Source: Myxococcales bacterium
GTDB lineage: Bacteria > Myxococcota > Bradymonadia > UBA7976 > UBA1532
Assembly: GCA_020430675.1 (NCBI GenBank)
Contig: JAGQJJ010000032.1
Coordinates: 1 to 14,378 of the forward strand
Reading direction: 5' to 3'
Length of the DNA: 14,378 bases
The notes below the pieces were generated by a model. The model was given only the letters and a program-made list of their open reading frames with translations. It ran no database searches and was not told the origin of the DNA. Both the position numbers and the translations under genes were made by a program. Positions 7,575-14,378 of the stretch are shown here, piece after piece (the stretch's first letter is position 1; each line of letters opens with the position of its first letter).

Positions 7575-9347
7575 ATGCGCCGCGGCCTTGTTTTGCTGGC
7601 CCTCGTCGCCGCGTGCGACGATGCGGTCATCAATCAGCAAGACGAGGCCGGTTTCGCATCGTCCAGCATTCTGATCTCTGCTGATGAATCATGGATTTAT
7701 CTCGCATCCAGTGATGATGACCATATCGTACGGCTCTCTGCCGACACCCTGACCGTCGAAGCCAACTGGCCCCTCGCCGGCGCCCCGGTCGGCCTGGCTT
7801 TTGCCGGCGACGCGCTCGCCGTTGCGTTGCGGCAGGGCGCCGACGCCGTCCTGCTCGACCCGGCCACCGGCGCCATCACCCGCGTCGCCGTGCCCTGCGG
7901 TGGCCTGAGCGCGGTGGTCGCCACCGCCGACGCCGCCTTCTTCGCCTGCCCCAACGACGACCGCGTGGTTGAGATCGCCCTGCCCGAAGCCCGCCTGCGC
8001 CACGTGCTCGAAGCGCCCGGTCGGCCCACCGCGCTCGCGCTGTCGGCCGAGGCGCTCGCCGTGACCGCCAACGGCCGCCTGCGCCTCGTCGACCGCAAAG
8101 CGCTCGCCACGCTGCCCACCGGCCCCCAGCCACAGCAAGTCCGCTGGCGCGATGACCGCGCCCTCGAGACCACGGCCGGCCACGCCGCCACCCGCGTCGA
8201 CGCCGTCACGCCCACCGCCCAAGGCTTCATCACCGCCTTCCAGCGCGTCGAACACGACGCCGACCGCGACCGCCCGCCCGAGCAGGGCGGCTACGGCTCG
8301 GTCATCGATGGCCAGCCCCGCATCGAGCCCCGCCTCGACGGCTGCGGACCGACCTACGCCCGCTTCGACGGCGGCCTGCGCGTCTTCAGCGGCCCCCACG
8401 CCCTTGCGTACTCACCGGCCACCGGCCTGCTCTGGGTGGTCCACCAGTTCACCGACAACATCGCCGTGCTCGACTGCGCCGCCGAGGGCGGGCCCGCCCT
8501 GCGCGCCGTCTTCCGCGTCGGCCGTGGCCCGCGCGGCATCGCGCTCTCGGCCGATGGCCGCCACGCCTTTGTCGACGTCGCCTTCGACGCCGCCGTCGCC
8601 CGCCTCGACCTGCCCGACGCGCGCGCCGACCGCCCGCTCGAAGCCGGCCTGACCCGCACGCGCCCGCTGGGCCCAAGCGCGCTCGACCTCACCGCGCGCC
8701 GCGGCCGTCAGCTCTTCCACGACGCGGTCAATACCCATCTCACCCCCAGCGGCATCGTCACCTGCGCCACCTGCCACCCCGACGGCGGTGAAGACGGCCT
8801 GCGCTGGTTCCTGCACCTGCCCGACGTGCCCCGCAAGCTGCGCCGTACCCCGCCCGCCTGGGGCGCGCGCCGCCGCCTCGCGCCATTTCATTGGGACGGC
8901 GAGTTCGCCGACGTCGAGTCGCTGACCCTGGCCACCGTGCGCGCTTTGATGGAGGGCGATGGCCTGCTCATCGACGCCGCCGCCATCGCCGCCTGGCTCG
9001 ACGTGGTGCCGCCGCCGCCCGGCCGGCCCGCCGCCGACGCCGCCGACGCCGCGGTGATCGCCGAGGGCGAGGCCGCCTTCGCCGCCGCCGGCTGCGCCGA
9101 ATGCCACCCCGCCCCTGACTTTTCGGACGCCAAAGCCCACGCCCTCGGCGCGCTCTCGGCCGACCCCGATGGCCAGCTCGACGCCGTCGACACCCCGGCC
9201 CTGCGCGGCGTGCGCGCGCGGCCGCCCTTCTGGCACGATGGCCGCGCCGCCGACCTGGCCATGGCGATCGACGCCCACGGCCTCGACACCGCGCCCGCCG
9301 ACCCGGCCACGCGCGCCGCGCTGGTCCGCTATCTGGAGACCCTGTGA
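7575..9347 (+). CDS. Beta-propeller plus di-heme cytochrome c (MauG/CcpA-like) lipoprotein
   Basis: 590 residues. MRRGLVLLALVAAC is a lipoprotein signal (Cys 14) followed by Asp-Asp, which in E. coli favours inner-membrane retention. Residues about 30-375 show repeated short beta blades (for example WIYLASSDDDHIVRLSADTL, and GIALSADGRHAFVDVAFDAA near 316-335), as in YVTN/NHL-type propellers. The C-terminal part has two CxxCH heme sites, CATCH 397-401 and CAECH 507-511. Each is followed by a His-containing signature of the cytochrome c peroxidase/MauG superfamily: FHWDGEFADVESL (His 439) and RPPFWHDGRAADL (His 554). The family includes peroxidases and enzymes that oxidise protein side chains through high-valent heme; which activity applies cannot be read here. 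The start abuts the previous stop, and the stop overlaps the next start (TGATG). Codons 15-55 are less GC-biased than the rest. Confidence 0.88.
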   Translation: MRRGLVLLALVAACDDAVINQQDEAGFASSSILISADESWIYLASSDDDHIVRLSADTLTVEANWPLAGAPVGLAFAGDALAVALRQGADAVLLDPATGAITRVAVPCGGLSAVVATADAAFFACPNDDRVVEIALPEARLRHVLEAPGRPTALALSAEALAVTANGRLRLVDRKALATLPTGPQPQQVRWRDDRALETTAGHAATRVDAVTPTAQGFITAFQRVEHDADRDRPPEQGGYGSVIDGQPRIEPRLDGCGPTYARFDGGLRVFSGPHALAYSPATGLLWVVHQFTDNIAVLDCAAEGGPALRAVFRVGRGPRGIALSADGRHAFVDVAFDAAVARLDLPDARADRPLEAGLTRTRPLGPSALDLTARRGRQLFHDAVNTHLTPSGIVTCATCHPDGGEDGLRWFLHLPDVPRKLRRTPPAWGARRRLAPFHWDGEFADVESLTLATVRALMEGDGLLIDAAAIAAWLDVVPPPPGRPAADAADAAVIAEGEAAFAAAGCAECHPAPDFSDAKAHALGALSADPDGQLDAVDTPALRGVRARPPFWHDGRAADLAMAIDAHGLDTAPADPATRAALVRYLETL

Positions 9348-10798
9348 TGTCGCATGCCCGCTGGTTGCTGATCGCCGCGCTGTTTGCCGCCAGTTGTGAT
9401 GACAACGACGCCGCCACGGTCGACGCCGCGCCGCAATTGGACGTCGCGGTGGCCGACGCTGCGCCAGATGCCGCGCCAGACGCCACCCCGGACGCCACGC
9501 CCGACGCCACCGCCGACGCCGCGCTCGATGCCGCCCCGGACGCCGCCCCACCCATCGTCTGGCCCGCCGTCGCCGCCGACAACGCGCTGCCGCCCGACCA
9601 CCGGCTCGCCGAAGGCCAGCACCGCTTCCTCTACGACACCTGGAGCACCGAGCTGGGCGATTCATGGCCGCCCGCCGACTTCATGCTCGCCCTGCTGCGC
9701 GACGAGCCCGAGTTCTTCGGCGAGCAGTTCAGCGCGTTTGGCTTCGTGCCCGACCCCAACCGCGACCTGCCATTCGGCCTCGCCCGCGGCAGCGCCGACC
9801 CGACCCGCTTCCACCACACCTGCGCCGTCTGCCACGTCAGCCGCCTGCCCGACGGCCGCGTCTGGATCGGCGCGCCCAACACCGCGCTCGACTTCGGCCG
9901 CTTCAACGTCGAGGTCAACGCCCGCTGGGTCGCCGCCGGCAACCTGCCGCTCATGACCGACCTTGAGCGCGAGAAGCTCCTGCAGCTTGGCCCCGGCCGC
10001 ACCAACGCCGAGAGCGGCGACTACCCGCAGGTCGTGCCGGTCGACTTCCCCGCCTACTTCCGCCTGGGCCCCCGCGCCCACTTCAACTACCTGGGCACCG
10101 GCCGCGACGTGCGCACCGAGGCCTATCTGGCGCTCTACGCCCTGTTCTCGGGCGACCCTGAAGACCCCGGCTCGCCCTACGGCGTCTTCCCCGAAGAGGC
10201 GGTCTTCGACACCGTGGTCGCCTTCCTCTCCGAGCTCGACCCGCCCGCGGGCCCGGCCCAGGACGCCGCGCTTGTCGCCCGCGGCGCCGCGGTTTTTGTC
10301 GAGGCCGGCTGCGCCGACTGCCACCACCGCGAGGCGCCCGGCGACGACGGCGTGATCCCCATCGACAAGGCCGATGACGGCCGCGACCGCCAGCCCGGCG
10401 AAGACCCCGAATGGCCGCGCGGCGCCATTCACACCAGCCCGCTGCACCGCGTGCTCATCGACGGCGACGGCGAAGAAGGCGGCGGCGGCATCGACCCCGG
10501 CCGCCTGCGCCTCATCACCTTCATCGGCCGCCACGGCCTGCGCGTGGGCCTCACCGACGGCTATCGCGTGCCCACCCTCGACGGTCTCTGGGCCACCGCG
10601 CCCTACCTGCACAACGGCACGGTGCCCACTTTGGCGGCTCTGCTTGAGCGTACGGGTGACCGACTGGTCATTTTTGACAACCGGGGCTTTACGGTCGACA
10701 CCGGACTCTTGGCCAACCTCAATCGCGGCCATGAATTCGGCGTCGATCTGCCCCCCGCCGACAAGGCCGCTCTGGTCGCCTGGCTGAACACTCTGTGA
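9347..10798 (+). CDS. Di-heme cytochrome c lipoprotein, RoxA/MauG-like superfamily
   Basis: 483 residues from the ATG in the TGATG overlap, with GGAG (9335-9338) 8 nt upstream. MSHARWLLIAALFAASC is a lipoprotein signal (Cys 17) followed by Asp-Asp. A repetitive Asp-Ala-Pro/Thr linker spans residues 36-67. Heme sites are CAVCH 159-163 and CADCH 322-326. The C-terminal pattern, RVPTLDGLWATAPYLHNGTVPTLAALL (His 422) then NRGHEFGVDLPPADKAALVAWL, is the signature of RoxA-like and related di-heme enzymes. RoxA itself cleaves polyisoprene with O2, but close relatives are of unknown substrate, so rubber cleavage is not claimed. It differs from its neighbour by lacking the propeller. It ends the envelope run; a hairpin follows. 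Confidence 0.87.
   Translation: MSHARWLLIAALFAASCDDNDAATVDAAPQLDVAVADAAPDAAPDATPDATPDATADAALDAAPDAAPPIVWPAVAADNALPPDHRLAEGQHRFLYDTWSTELGDSWPPADFMLALLRDEPEFFGEQFSAFGFVPDPNRDLPFGLARGSADPTRFHHTCAVCHVSRLPDGRVWIGAPNTALDFGRFNVEVNARWVAAGNLPLMTDLEREKLLQLGPGRTNAESGDYPQVVPVDFPAYFRLGPRAHFNYLGTGRDVRTEAYLALYALFSGDPEDPGSPYGVFPEEAVFDTVVAFLSELDPPAGPAQDAALVARGAAVFVEAGCADCHHREAPGDDGVIPIDKADDGRDRQPGEDPEWPRGAIHTSPLHRVLIDGDGEEGGGGIDPGRLRLITFIGRHGLRVGLTDGYRVPTLDGLWATAPYLHNGTVPTLAALLERTGDRLVIFDNRGFTVDTGLLANLNRGHEFGVDLPPADKAALVAWLNTL
9452..9547 (+). repeat. 12-nt tandem repeat coding an Asp-Ala-Pro/Thr linker
   Basis: Eight degenerate 12-nt units of the form xxx-GAC-GCC-xxx (for example CCGGACGCCACG) encode residues 36-67 of the second di-heme lipoprotein. 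They give an extended, acidic spacer between the lipid anchor and the catalytic domain. Such in-frame repeats can change length by slippage without breaking the gene. Confidence 0.8.
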
Positions 10799-10802
10799 CC
10801 GA

Positions 10803-10827
10803 ATGGCCGCATTTCGAGCGCGGCCAT
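10803..10827 (+). terminator. Hairpin after the envelope operon
   Basis: ATGGCCGC (10803-10810) and GCGGCCAT (10820-10827) form a perfect 8-bp stem around a 9-nt loop, 5 nt after the last stop codon. There is no U-tract directly after it (a T6 run occurs only at 10856-10861), so it is at best an atypical terminator or an mRNA-stabilising stem. Confidence 0.4.
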
Positions 10828-10841
10828 GCCATCGCAAGTCG

Positions 10842-10870
10842 TTGTCTTCCCGCAGTTTTTTCGCTATCAG
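10842..10870 (+). promoter_or_regulatory. Sigma70-type promoter upstream of plsC
   Basis: TTGTCT (10842-10847) and TATCAG (10865-10870) are 17 nt apart, each 4 of 6 to consensus. The predicted start near 10877 leaves a leader of about 26 nt that includes GGAGGG (10894-10899). Confidence 0.4.
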
Positions 10871-10902
10871 ACCCCGTTTGAGACCTTTCGCGGGGAGGGG
10901 CC

Positions 10903-11670
10903 ATGAACTACGCACGCGCGGCGTGGAATTGGGGTCAGGTCGCTGGCGAAGCGATGATCTACGGCGGCATCGCGCTGACGGTGGGCATGGTCCCCAAAGC
11001 CAGGCGCCTGCGCTCGTGGTGCATGCATCGCTGGTGCGCCGGCTCGGCCGATCGCATCAAGCTGCGGCGCCACCTGTACAACGGCGAGCTGCTCGACGAG
11101 GTTCCCCAGGCGATCCTGGTCGCCAATCACCTCAGCTCGCTCGACATCCTGCTCATCGGCAGCTATCTGCGCCGCGACTTCCGCTGGCTGGCCAAAGCGG
11201 CGCTGTTCAAGGTGCCGATCAGCGGCTGGTTCCTCTCGACCGCCGGCCACATCCGCGTGCACCGCGGCGATCAGGCGCACTCGCGCAACAAGTCGATCCG
11301 CGAGCAGGTGCACCAGGTCGTCGGCGAAGGCGCCAGCGTGCTCTACTTCCCCGAGGGCACGCGCAGCCGCACCGGCGAGCTGACCGAGTTCCGCATGGGC
11401 GCCTTCCTCGCCGCCGTGCGCGAGGGCCTGCCCATCCTGCCGCTGGTCGTGCGCGGCACCAACGAGGTGATGGAGGCGGGCGCCAAGGATCTGTCGGTCA
11501 AACCCGACCGCTCCTGCTCGCTGACCGTGCTGCCGCCCATCTCGCTCGACGCCATCGGCGCCAGCGGCGACGAGGGCGACCGCGCCGCCCGGCTGCGCGA
11601 TCTGACGTGGCAGCTCATCGCTGACGAGTTGAACCGGGACGCGACCAACGCCACCGCCGCGGCGTCCTGA
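10903..11670 (+). CDS. plsC: 1-acyl-sn-glycerol-3-phosphate acyltransferase (PlsC family)
   Basis: 255 residues, starting 3 nt after GGAGGG. PlsC-family enzymes acylate lysophosphatidic acid to phosphatidic acid at the inner membrane. Motif 1, H-x4-D, is NHLSSLD with His 76 and Asp 81. Motif 3, FPEGTRSRTGEL, begins at residue 149. FKVPISGWFL and the later LPILPLVVRGTNEV block fit motifs 2 and 4. An N-terminal hydrophobic segment (about residues 14-29) may anchor it. The enzyme could instead acylate another lysolipid or ornithine lipid, since family members are hard to tell apart. The ferredoxin gene begins 29 nt after its stop. Confidence 0.92.
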   Translation: MNYARAAWNWGQVAGEAMIYGGIALTVGMVPKARRLRSWCMHRWCAGSADRIKLRRHLYNGELLDEVPQAILVANHLSSLDILLIGSYLRRDFRWLAKAALFKVPISGWFLSTAGHIRVHRGDQAHSRNKSIREQVHQVVGEGASVLYFPEGTRSRTGELTEFRMGAFLAAVREGLPILPLVVRGTNEVMEAGAKDLSVKPDRSCSLTVLPPISLDAIGASGDEGDRAARLRDLTWQLIADELNRDATNATAAAS

Positions 11671-11699
11671 CAGAAGCCGAGACGCACGTCGAGAAACGC

Positions 11700-12035
11700 T
11701 TGCCCAACGTTCGATTCATCGAAGGCGACCGCGAGTGGCGGGTCGAGGTCGCAAAGGGCGAGTCGTTGCTGCAGGCCGCCCACCGCTGCGAAGCCCCGGT
11801 GCACACGCTCTGCAACGGGGTGGGCACCTGCGTGCAGTGCAAGGTGCGCGTGGTCGCCGGCGCCGAGCGCCTCAGCGTGCCGGGCGCGCTCGAACGCGAC
11901 CGCCTGGGCAACATCTTCCACCTGACCGGCGAGCGCATGGGCTGCCAGGCCCGCGTCGAGGGCGACGTGGTCATCGAATGCCTGCCGGTGCGCATGCCCA
12001 AACGCTCGCGGCGACCCCCACCGACACGACGTTGA
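11700..12035 (+). CDS. [2Fe-2S] ferredoxin
   Basis: 111 residues. Cluster ligands follow the C-x5-C-x2-C-xn-C pattern: Cys 38, 44 and 47 in CNGVGTCVQC and Cys 82 in RMGCQARV, the beta-grasp ferredoxin arrangement. Cys 30 is additional. A basic, Pro-rich tail (PKRSRRPPPTRR) follows the fold. The only suitable start is TTG at 11700; no in-frame ATG or GTG lies between the plsC stop and the fold, and the ribosome site is weak (GAGAAA 11691-11696). It sits between plsC and an iron-sulfur hydro-lyase, but no redox partner is visible, so its electron donor and acceptor are unknown. Confidence 0.85.
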   Translation: MPNVRFIEGDREWRVEVAKGESLLQAAHRCEAPVHTLCNGVGTCVQCKVRVVAGAERLSVPGALERDRLGNIFHLTGERMGCQARVEGDVVIECLPVRMPKRSRRPPPTRR

Positions 12036-12095
12036 CACATTTTCAACGCGCACTGGTTCTGGCATACTGCGCCGCCCTTTGCGCACGGAGGACCG

Positions 12096-14066
12096 ATGGC
12101 CGCTCTGCCGATGACCCTGACGCAGAAAATCCTCTACGCCCACGCCATCCGGCCGCCGCGGCAGGGGCTGCGCGCGGGTGACATCGTGCGGGTCAAGGTC
12201 GACTGGACCATCGCGAGCGAGCTGGCCTGGAACGGCATGAACCAGACCTACGAAGCGCTCGGCCGGCCGCCCATCCACGACCGTGACCGCTTCTATCTGG
12301 CCATCGACCACACCGTCGACCCGGTGACGCTCATCGAAGACCCGCGGGCCCGCAAGCTGACCGACCTCTCGCGCCAGTTCGCCCGCGAAGCCAACATCAC
12401 GCACTTCTACGACGCCAACGAGACCATCCTGCACACGCGGTTCTATCGCGGCCTGGTGCAGCCCGGCGAGCTGGTGCTTGGCGCCGACAGCCACACCAGC
12501 AGCCACGGCGGCCTCGGCGCGTTTGCCATCGGCCTCGGCGGCGCCGACATCACGGTGGCCATGGTGCTCGGCGAGTCGTGGATCGAGGTGCCCGAGGCGA
12601 TCGCCGTCGATTATGTGGGCGCGGTGCCCTTCGGCCTGACCGGCAAGGAGATCATCCTGCGTACGCTGGGCGAGCTGGGCCGAAACACCGTCGCCATGGA
12701 GCGCTCGGTGGAATACGGCGGCCCCGCGGTGGCCGCGTTCACGCCCGACATGCGCTTCACCATCGCCAACATGACCGCCGAGTTCGGCGGCCTCAATGGC
12801 ATCTTCGCCGCCGATGGCGTCGTCGCCGACTGGCTCGCCGAGCGCCCGAGCCACAACGACGGCGCGCGCTATTTCCGCGCCGATGCCGACGCCGAGTACG
12901 TCACGCGACATGCCATCGACCTCGGCAAGATCGCGCCGCAGGTGGCCAAGCCGTTCAGCCCCGACAACGTCTTCGCCGTCACCGACGTCGCCGGCATGCC
13001 GCTCGATGGCTGCTTCATCGGTGCCTGCACCACCACCGAAGACGAGCTGGTGCTCAGCGGGCTGATGCTCGAAGCCATGCTCGCCGCCGGCCAGGCGCCC
13101 TCGGTGCAGACGCGCAACCGACTGATGGTGCCCGGCGACCTTGAGATCACCGCCCGGCTGCGCGAGGCGGGCCTGCTGGCGGTCTACGAGAAGGCCGGCT
13201 TCCGCGTCGGCCCGCCGGGTTGCAGCATGTGCCTCGGCGTGGCCAGCGAGAAGGCCGCGCCCGGCGAGACGTGGCTGACCAGCCAGAACCGCAACTACCA
13301 GAACCGCATGGGCGCCGGCTCGCTGGCCTGGCTGGCCTCGGGCGCCACGGTCGCCGCCTCGGCGCTCGACATGCGCGTCGCCGACCCGCGGGCCTGGATC
13401 GACCGCGTCGATCGCGACCGCTACCACGCCATCCTGGGGCGCGGGCCCATCGCGCATCCGCCCTCGGTCCAGATCGCCAGCGCCGAGCCCATCGAGCCGC
13501 CCGCCGCCCATGCCGGCGCGGTCGCCACCGGCGAAGACAAGAGCGCCGGCAACGTGCGCAGCCGCGTGCAGCGCTTCGGCGACCACGTCGACACCGACGC
13601 CATCATCCCCGGCGAGTTCTGCCATCTGGTCGACCTCGAAGACCTGGGCCGCCACTGCTTCCACCACGTCGCGCCGGGCTTCGCCGATCGCGTCGCCGCC
13701 GGCGCCGCGGTGATTGTGGCCGGCGAGGGCTGGGGCAGCGGCAGCAGCCGCGAGCAGGCCGTCTGGGCGCTCAAAGGCGCTGGCGTGCAGGTGGTCATCG
13801 CGCGCAGCTACGCTTTCATCCACAAGCGCAATCTGGTCAACGAAGCCGTGCCGCATCTGGTGCTGCGCGATGACCGCTTCTACGCGCTGGCCGACGAAGG
13901 CGCCGAGGTCGAGGTCGACCTGGCCGCGGGCGTGGTGCACGTCGGCGGAGAAGCGTTCAAAGCCGAGACGCCGAGCCCCATCGTGCAGAAGCTGCAAGAG
14001 GCCGGCGGCATCGTGCCCGCCATCGCGGCGATGGGCCGCGAAGTCTTCGACCGGCTGACGGCCTGA
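12096..14066 (+). CDS. Single-chain aconitase-family hydro-lyase (fused LeuC-like and LeuD-like parts)
   Basis: 656 residues with GGAGG (12087-12091) 4 nt upstream. The aconitase superfamily isomerises hydroxy-tricarboxylic acids (citrate, homocitrate, isopropylmalate) with a [4Fe-4S] cluster. The large part (about 1-470) contains GADSHTSSHGGLGAFAIGLG and cluster ligands Cys 311 (FIGACTTTEDE), Cys 376 and Cys 379 (PPGCSMCLG). The swivel part (about 490-656) has RFGDHVDTDAIIPGEF and GEGWGSGSSREQAVWAL with the GSSRE loop at 549-553. Such fused chains of about 650 residues include Aquifex-type aconitase and homoaconitase/isopropylmalate isomerase-like enzymes. The first cluster Cys is followed by Thr-Thr-Thr instead of the usual Asn-Ser-Arg, so I do not assign a substrate. 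No leuA, leuB or homocitrate synthase is in the window to help. The next gene starts 13 nt after the stop. Confidence 0.9.
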   Translation: MAALPMTLTQKILYAHAIRPPRQGLRAGDIVRVKVDWTIASELAWNGMNQTYEALGRPPIHDRDRFYLAIDHTVDPVTLIEDPRARKLTDLSRQFAREANITHFYDANETILHTRFYRGLVQPGELVLGADSHTSSHGGLGAFAIGLGGADITVAMVLGESWIEVPEAIAVDYVGAVPFGLTGKEIILRTLGELGRNTVAMERSVEYGGPAVAAFTPDMRFTIANMTAEFGGLNGIFAADGVVADWLAERPSHNDGARYFRADADAEYVTRHAIDLGKIAPQVAKPFSPDNVFAVTDVAGMPLDGCFIGACTTTEDELVLSGLMLEAMLAAGQAPSVQTRNRLMVPGDLEITARLREAGLLAVYEKAGFRVGPPGCSMCLGVASEKAAPGETWLTSQNRNYQNRMGAGSLAWLASGATVAASALDMRVADPRAWIDRVDRDRYHAILGRGPIAHPPSVQIASAEPIEPPAAHAGAVATGEDKSAGNVRSRVQRFGDHVDTDAIIPGEFCHLVDLEDLGRHCFHHVAPGFADRVAAGAAVIVAGEGWGSGSSREQAVWALKGAGVQVVIARSYAFIHKRNLVNEAVPHLVLRDDRFYALADEGAEVEVDLAAGVVHVGGEAFKAETPSPIVQKLQEAGGIVPAIAAMGREVFDRLTA

Positions 14067-14079
14067 TCGGGCAGGACCG

Positions 14080-14378
14080 ATGTATCGCGGATTGCGGGTG
14101 GCGGTGGTCATCCCCGCCCACGACGAGGCGGAGCTTCTGCCGCTCACGCTCGACTCCCTGCCGCCCTTTGTCGACCACGCCCTGGTCGTCGACGATGCCA
14201 GCGCGGACGGCACCGCCGAGGTCGCCCACGCCACCGGCGCGCCGGGGCTTGAGGTCATCCGCCACACCCGCAACCGCGGCGTGGGTGGGGCGATCGTCAC
14301 CGGCTATCGGCGCGCGCTGGCGCTCGGCGTCGACGCCACGGTGGTCATGGGCGCCGACGCGCAGATGGACCCCGACGA
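14080..14378 (+). CDS. Family 2 glycosyltransferase (partial, C-terminus off the right edge)
   Basis: ATG 14080, with AGGA (14073-14076) upstream, opens 99 codons to the window end. The start reads VAVVIPAHDEAELLPLTL, followed by VVDDASADGTAEVA and NRGVGGAIVTGYRRAL. A GADAQMDPD segment near the edge supplies the D-x-D-like metal and nucleotide-sugar site of GT-A folds. This order is typical of polyprenyl-phosphate mannosyl/glucosyl transferases (DPM1-like). Whether C-terminal membrane segments follow cannot be seen. Confidence 0.9.
   Translation, partial: MYRGLRVAVVIPAHDEAELLPLTLDSLPPFVDHALVVDDASADGTAEVAHATGAPGLEVIRHTRNRGVGGAIVTGYRRALALGVDATVVMGADAQMDPD

Noticed and set aside
5952..9347. MbnP/MbnH-type copper protein and kynurenine-forming pair
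   Set aside because: The upstream lipoprotein lacks the expected four-Cys pattern, and the di-heme protein carries a propeller not typical of MbnH.
9347..10798. Assignment as a rubber oxygenase (RoxA)
   Set aside because: Only superfamily signatures are shared. The catalytic environment cannot be verified by eye, and many relatives have other or unknown substrates.
12032..12068. TTGACA (12032-12037) as promoter of the aconitase-family gene
   Set aside because: The best -10 candidate (CATACT 12063-12068) is 25 nt away; at 17 nt the sequence is GGTTCT. The perfect -35 alone is not enough.
11343..14300. 985-codon minus-strand open frame opposite plsC, ferredoxin and the aconitase-family gene
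   Set aside because: It is antisense to four recognisable genes and has no protein motif; absence of stops is a by-product of GC-rich codon use.

Overview
The window comes from a GC-rich Gram-negative bacterium with heavily GCC/GAC/CGC-biased codons. Cys-rich 'DxDC' lipoproteins, Asp/Ala/Pro lipoprotein linkers, MauG-like di-heme lipoproteins and a LexA-like box resembling the Myxococcus xanthus motif suggest Myxococcota or a related (former deltaproteobacterial) lineage. That placement is inference. There is no rRNA, tRNA, CRISPR array, insertion sequence or other mobile element that I can support.

Left part (1-2261). A RecA-fold, ImuA-like SOS protein runs off the left edge on the minus strand. 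Its apparently leaderless promoter overlaps a LexA-like box. After about 380 bases without a convincing gene comes a receiver-only response regulator (+). It converges on, and overlaps by 29 nt, the minus-strand hemF gene for oxygen-dependent coproporphyrinogen III oxidase.

Centre (2262-10798). Divergent from hemF is a tightly packed run of six plus-strand genes, all with export signals: a small Cys-rich lipoprotein, a large Cys-rich lipoprotein with three PPC-like domains, a secreted degenerate cupin, a lipoprotein of unknown family, a beta-propeller/di-heme cytochrome lipoprotein, and a second di-heme lipoprotein of the RoxA/MauG-like superfamily. Four of the five junctions overlap, abut or lie within 17 nt; the fifth is 45 nt. 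They probably form one transcript. A cell-envelope redox or protein-modification system is the most interesting reading. Its substrate is unknown, and hemF next door could help supply heme.

Right part (10799-14378). A hairpin and a plausible new promoter separate the envelope run from plsC (lysophosphatidate acyltransferase), a [2Fe-2S] ferredoxin that probably starts at TTG, a single-chain aconitase-family hydro-lyase (LeuC-like plus LeuD-like parts fused) and the start of a family 2 glycosyltransferase that runs off the right edge.
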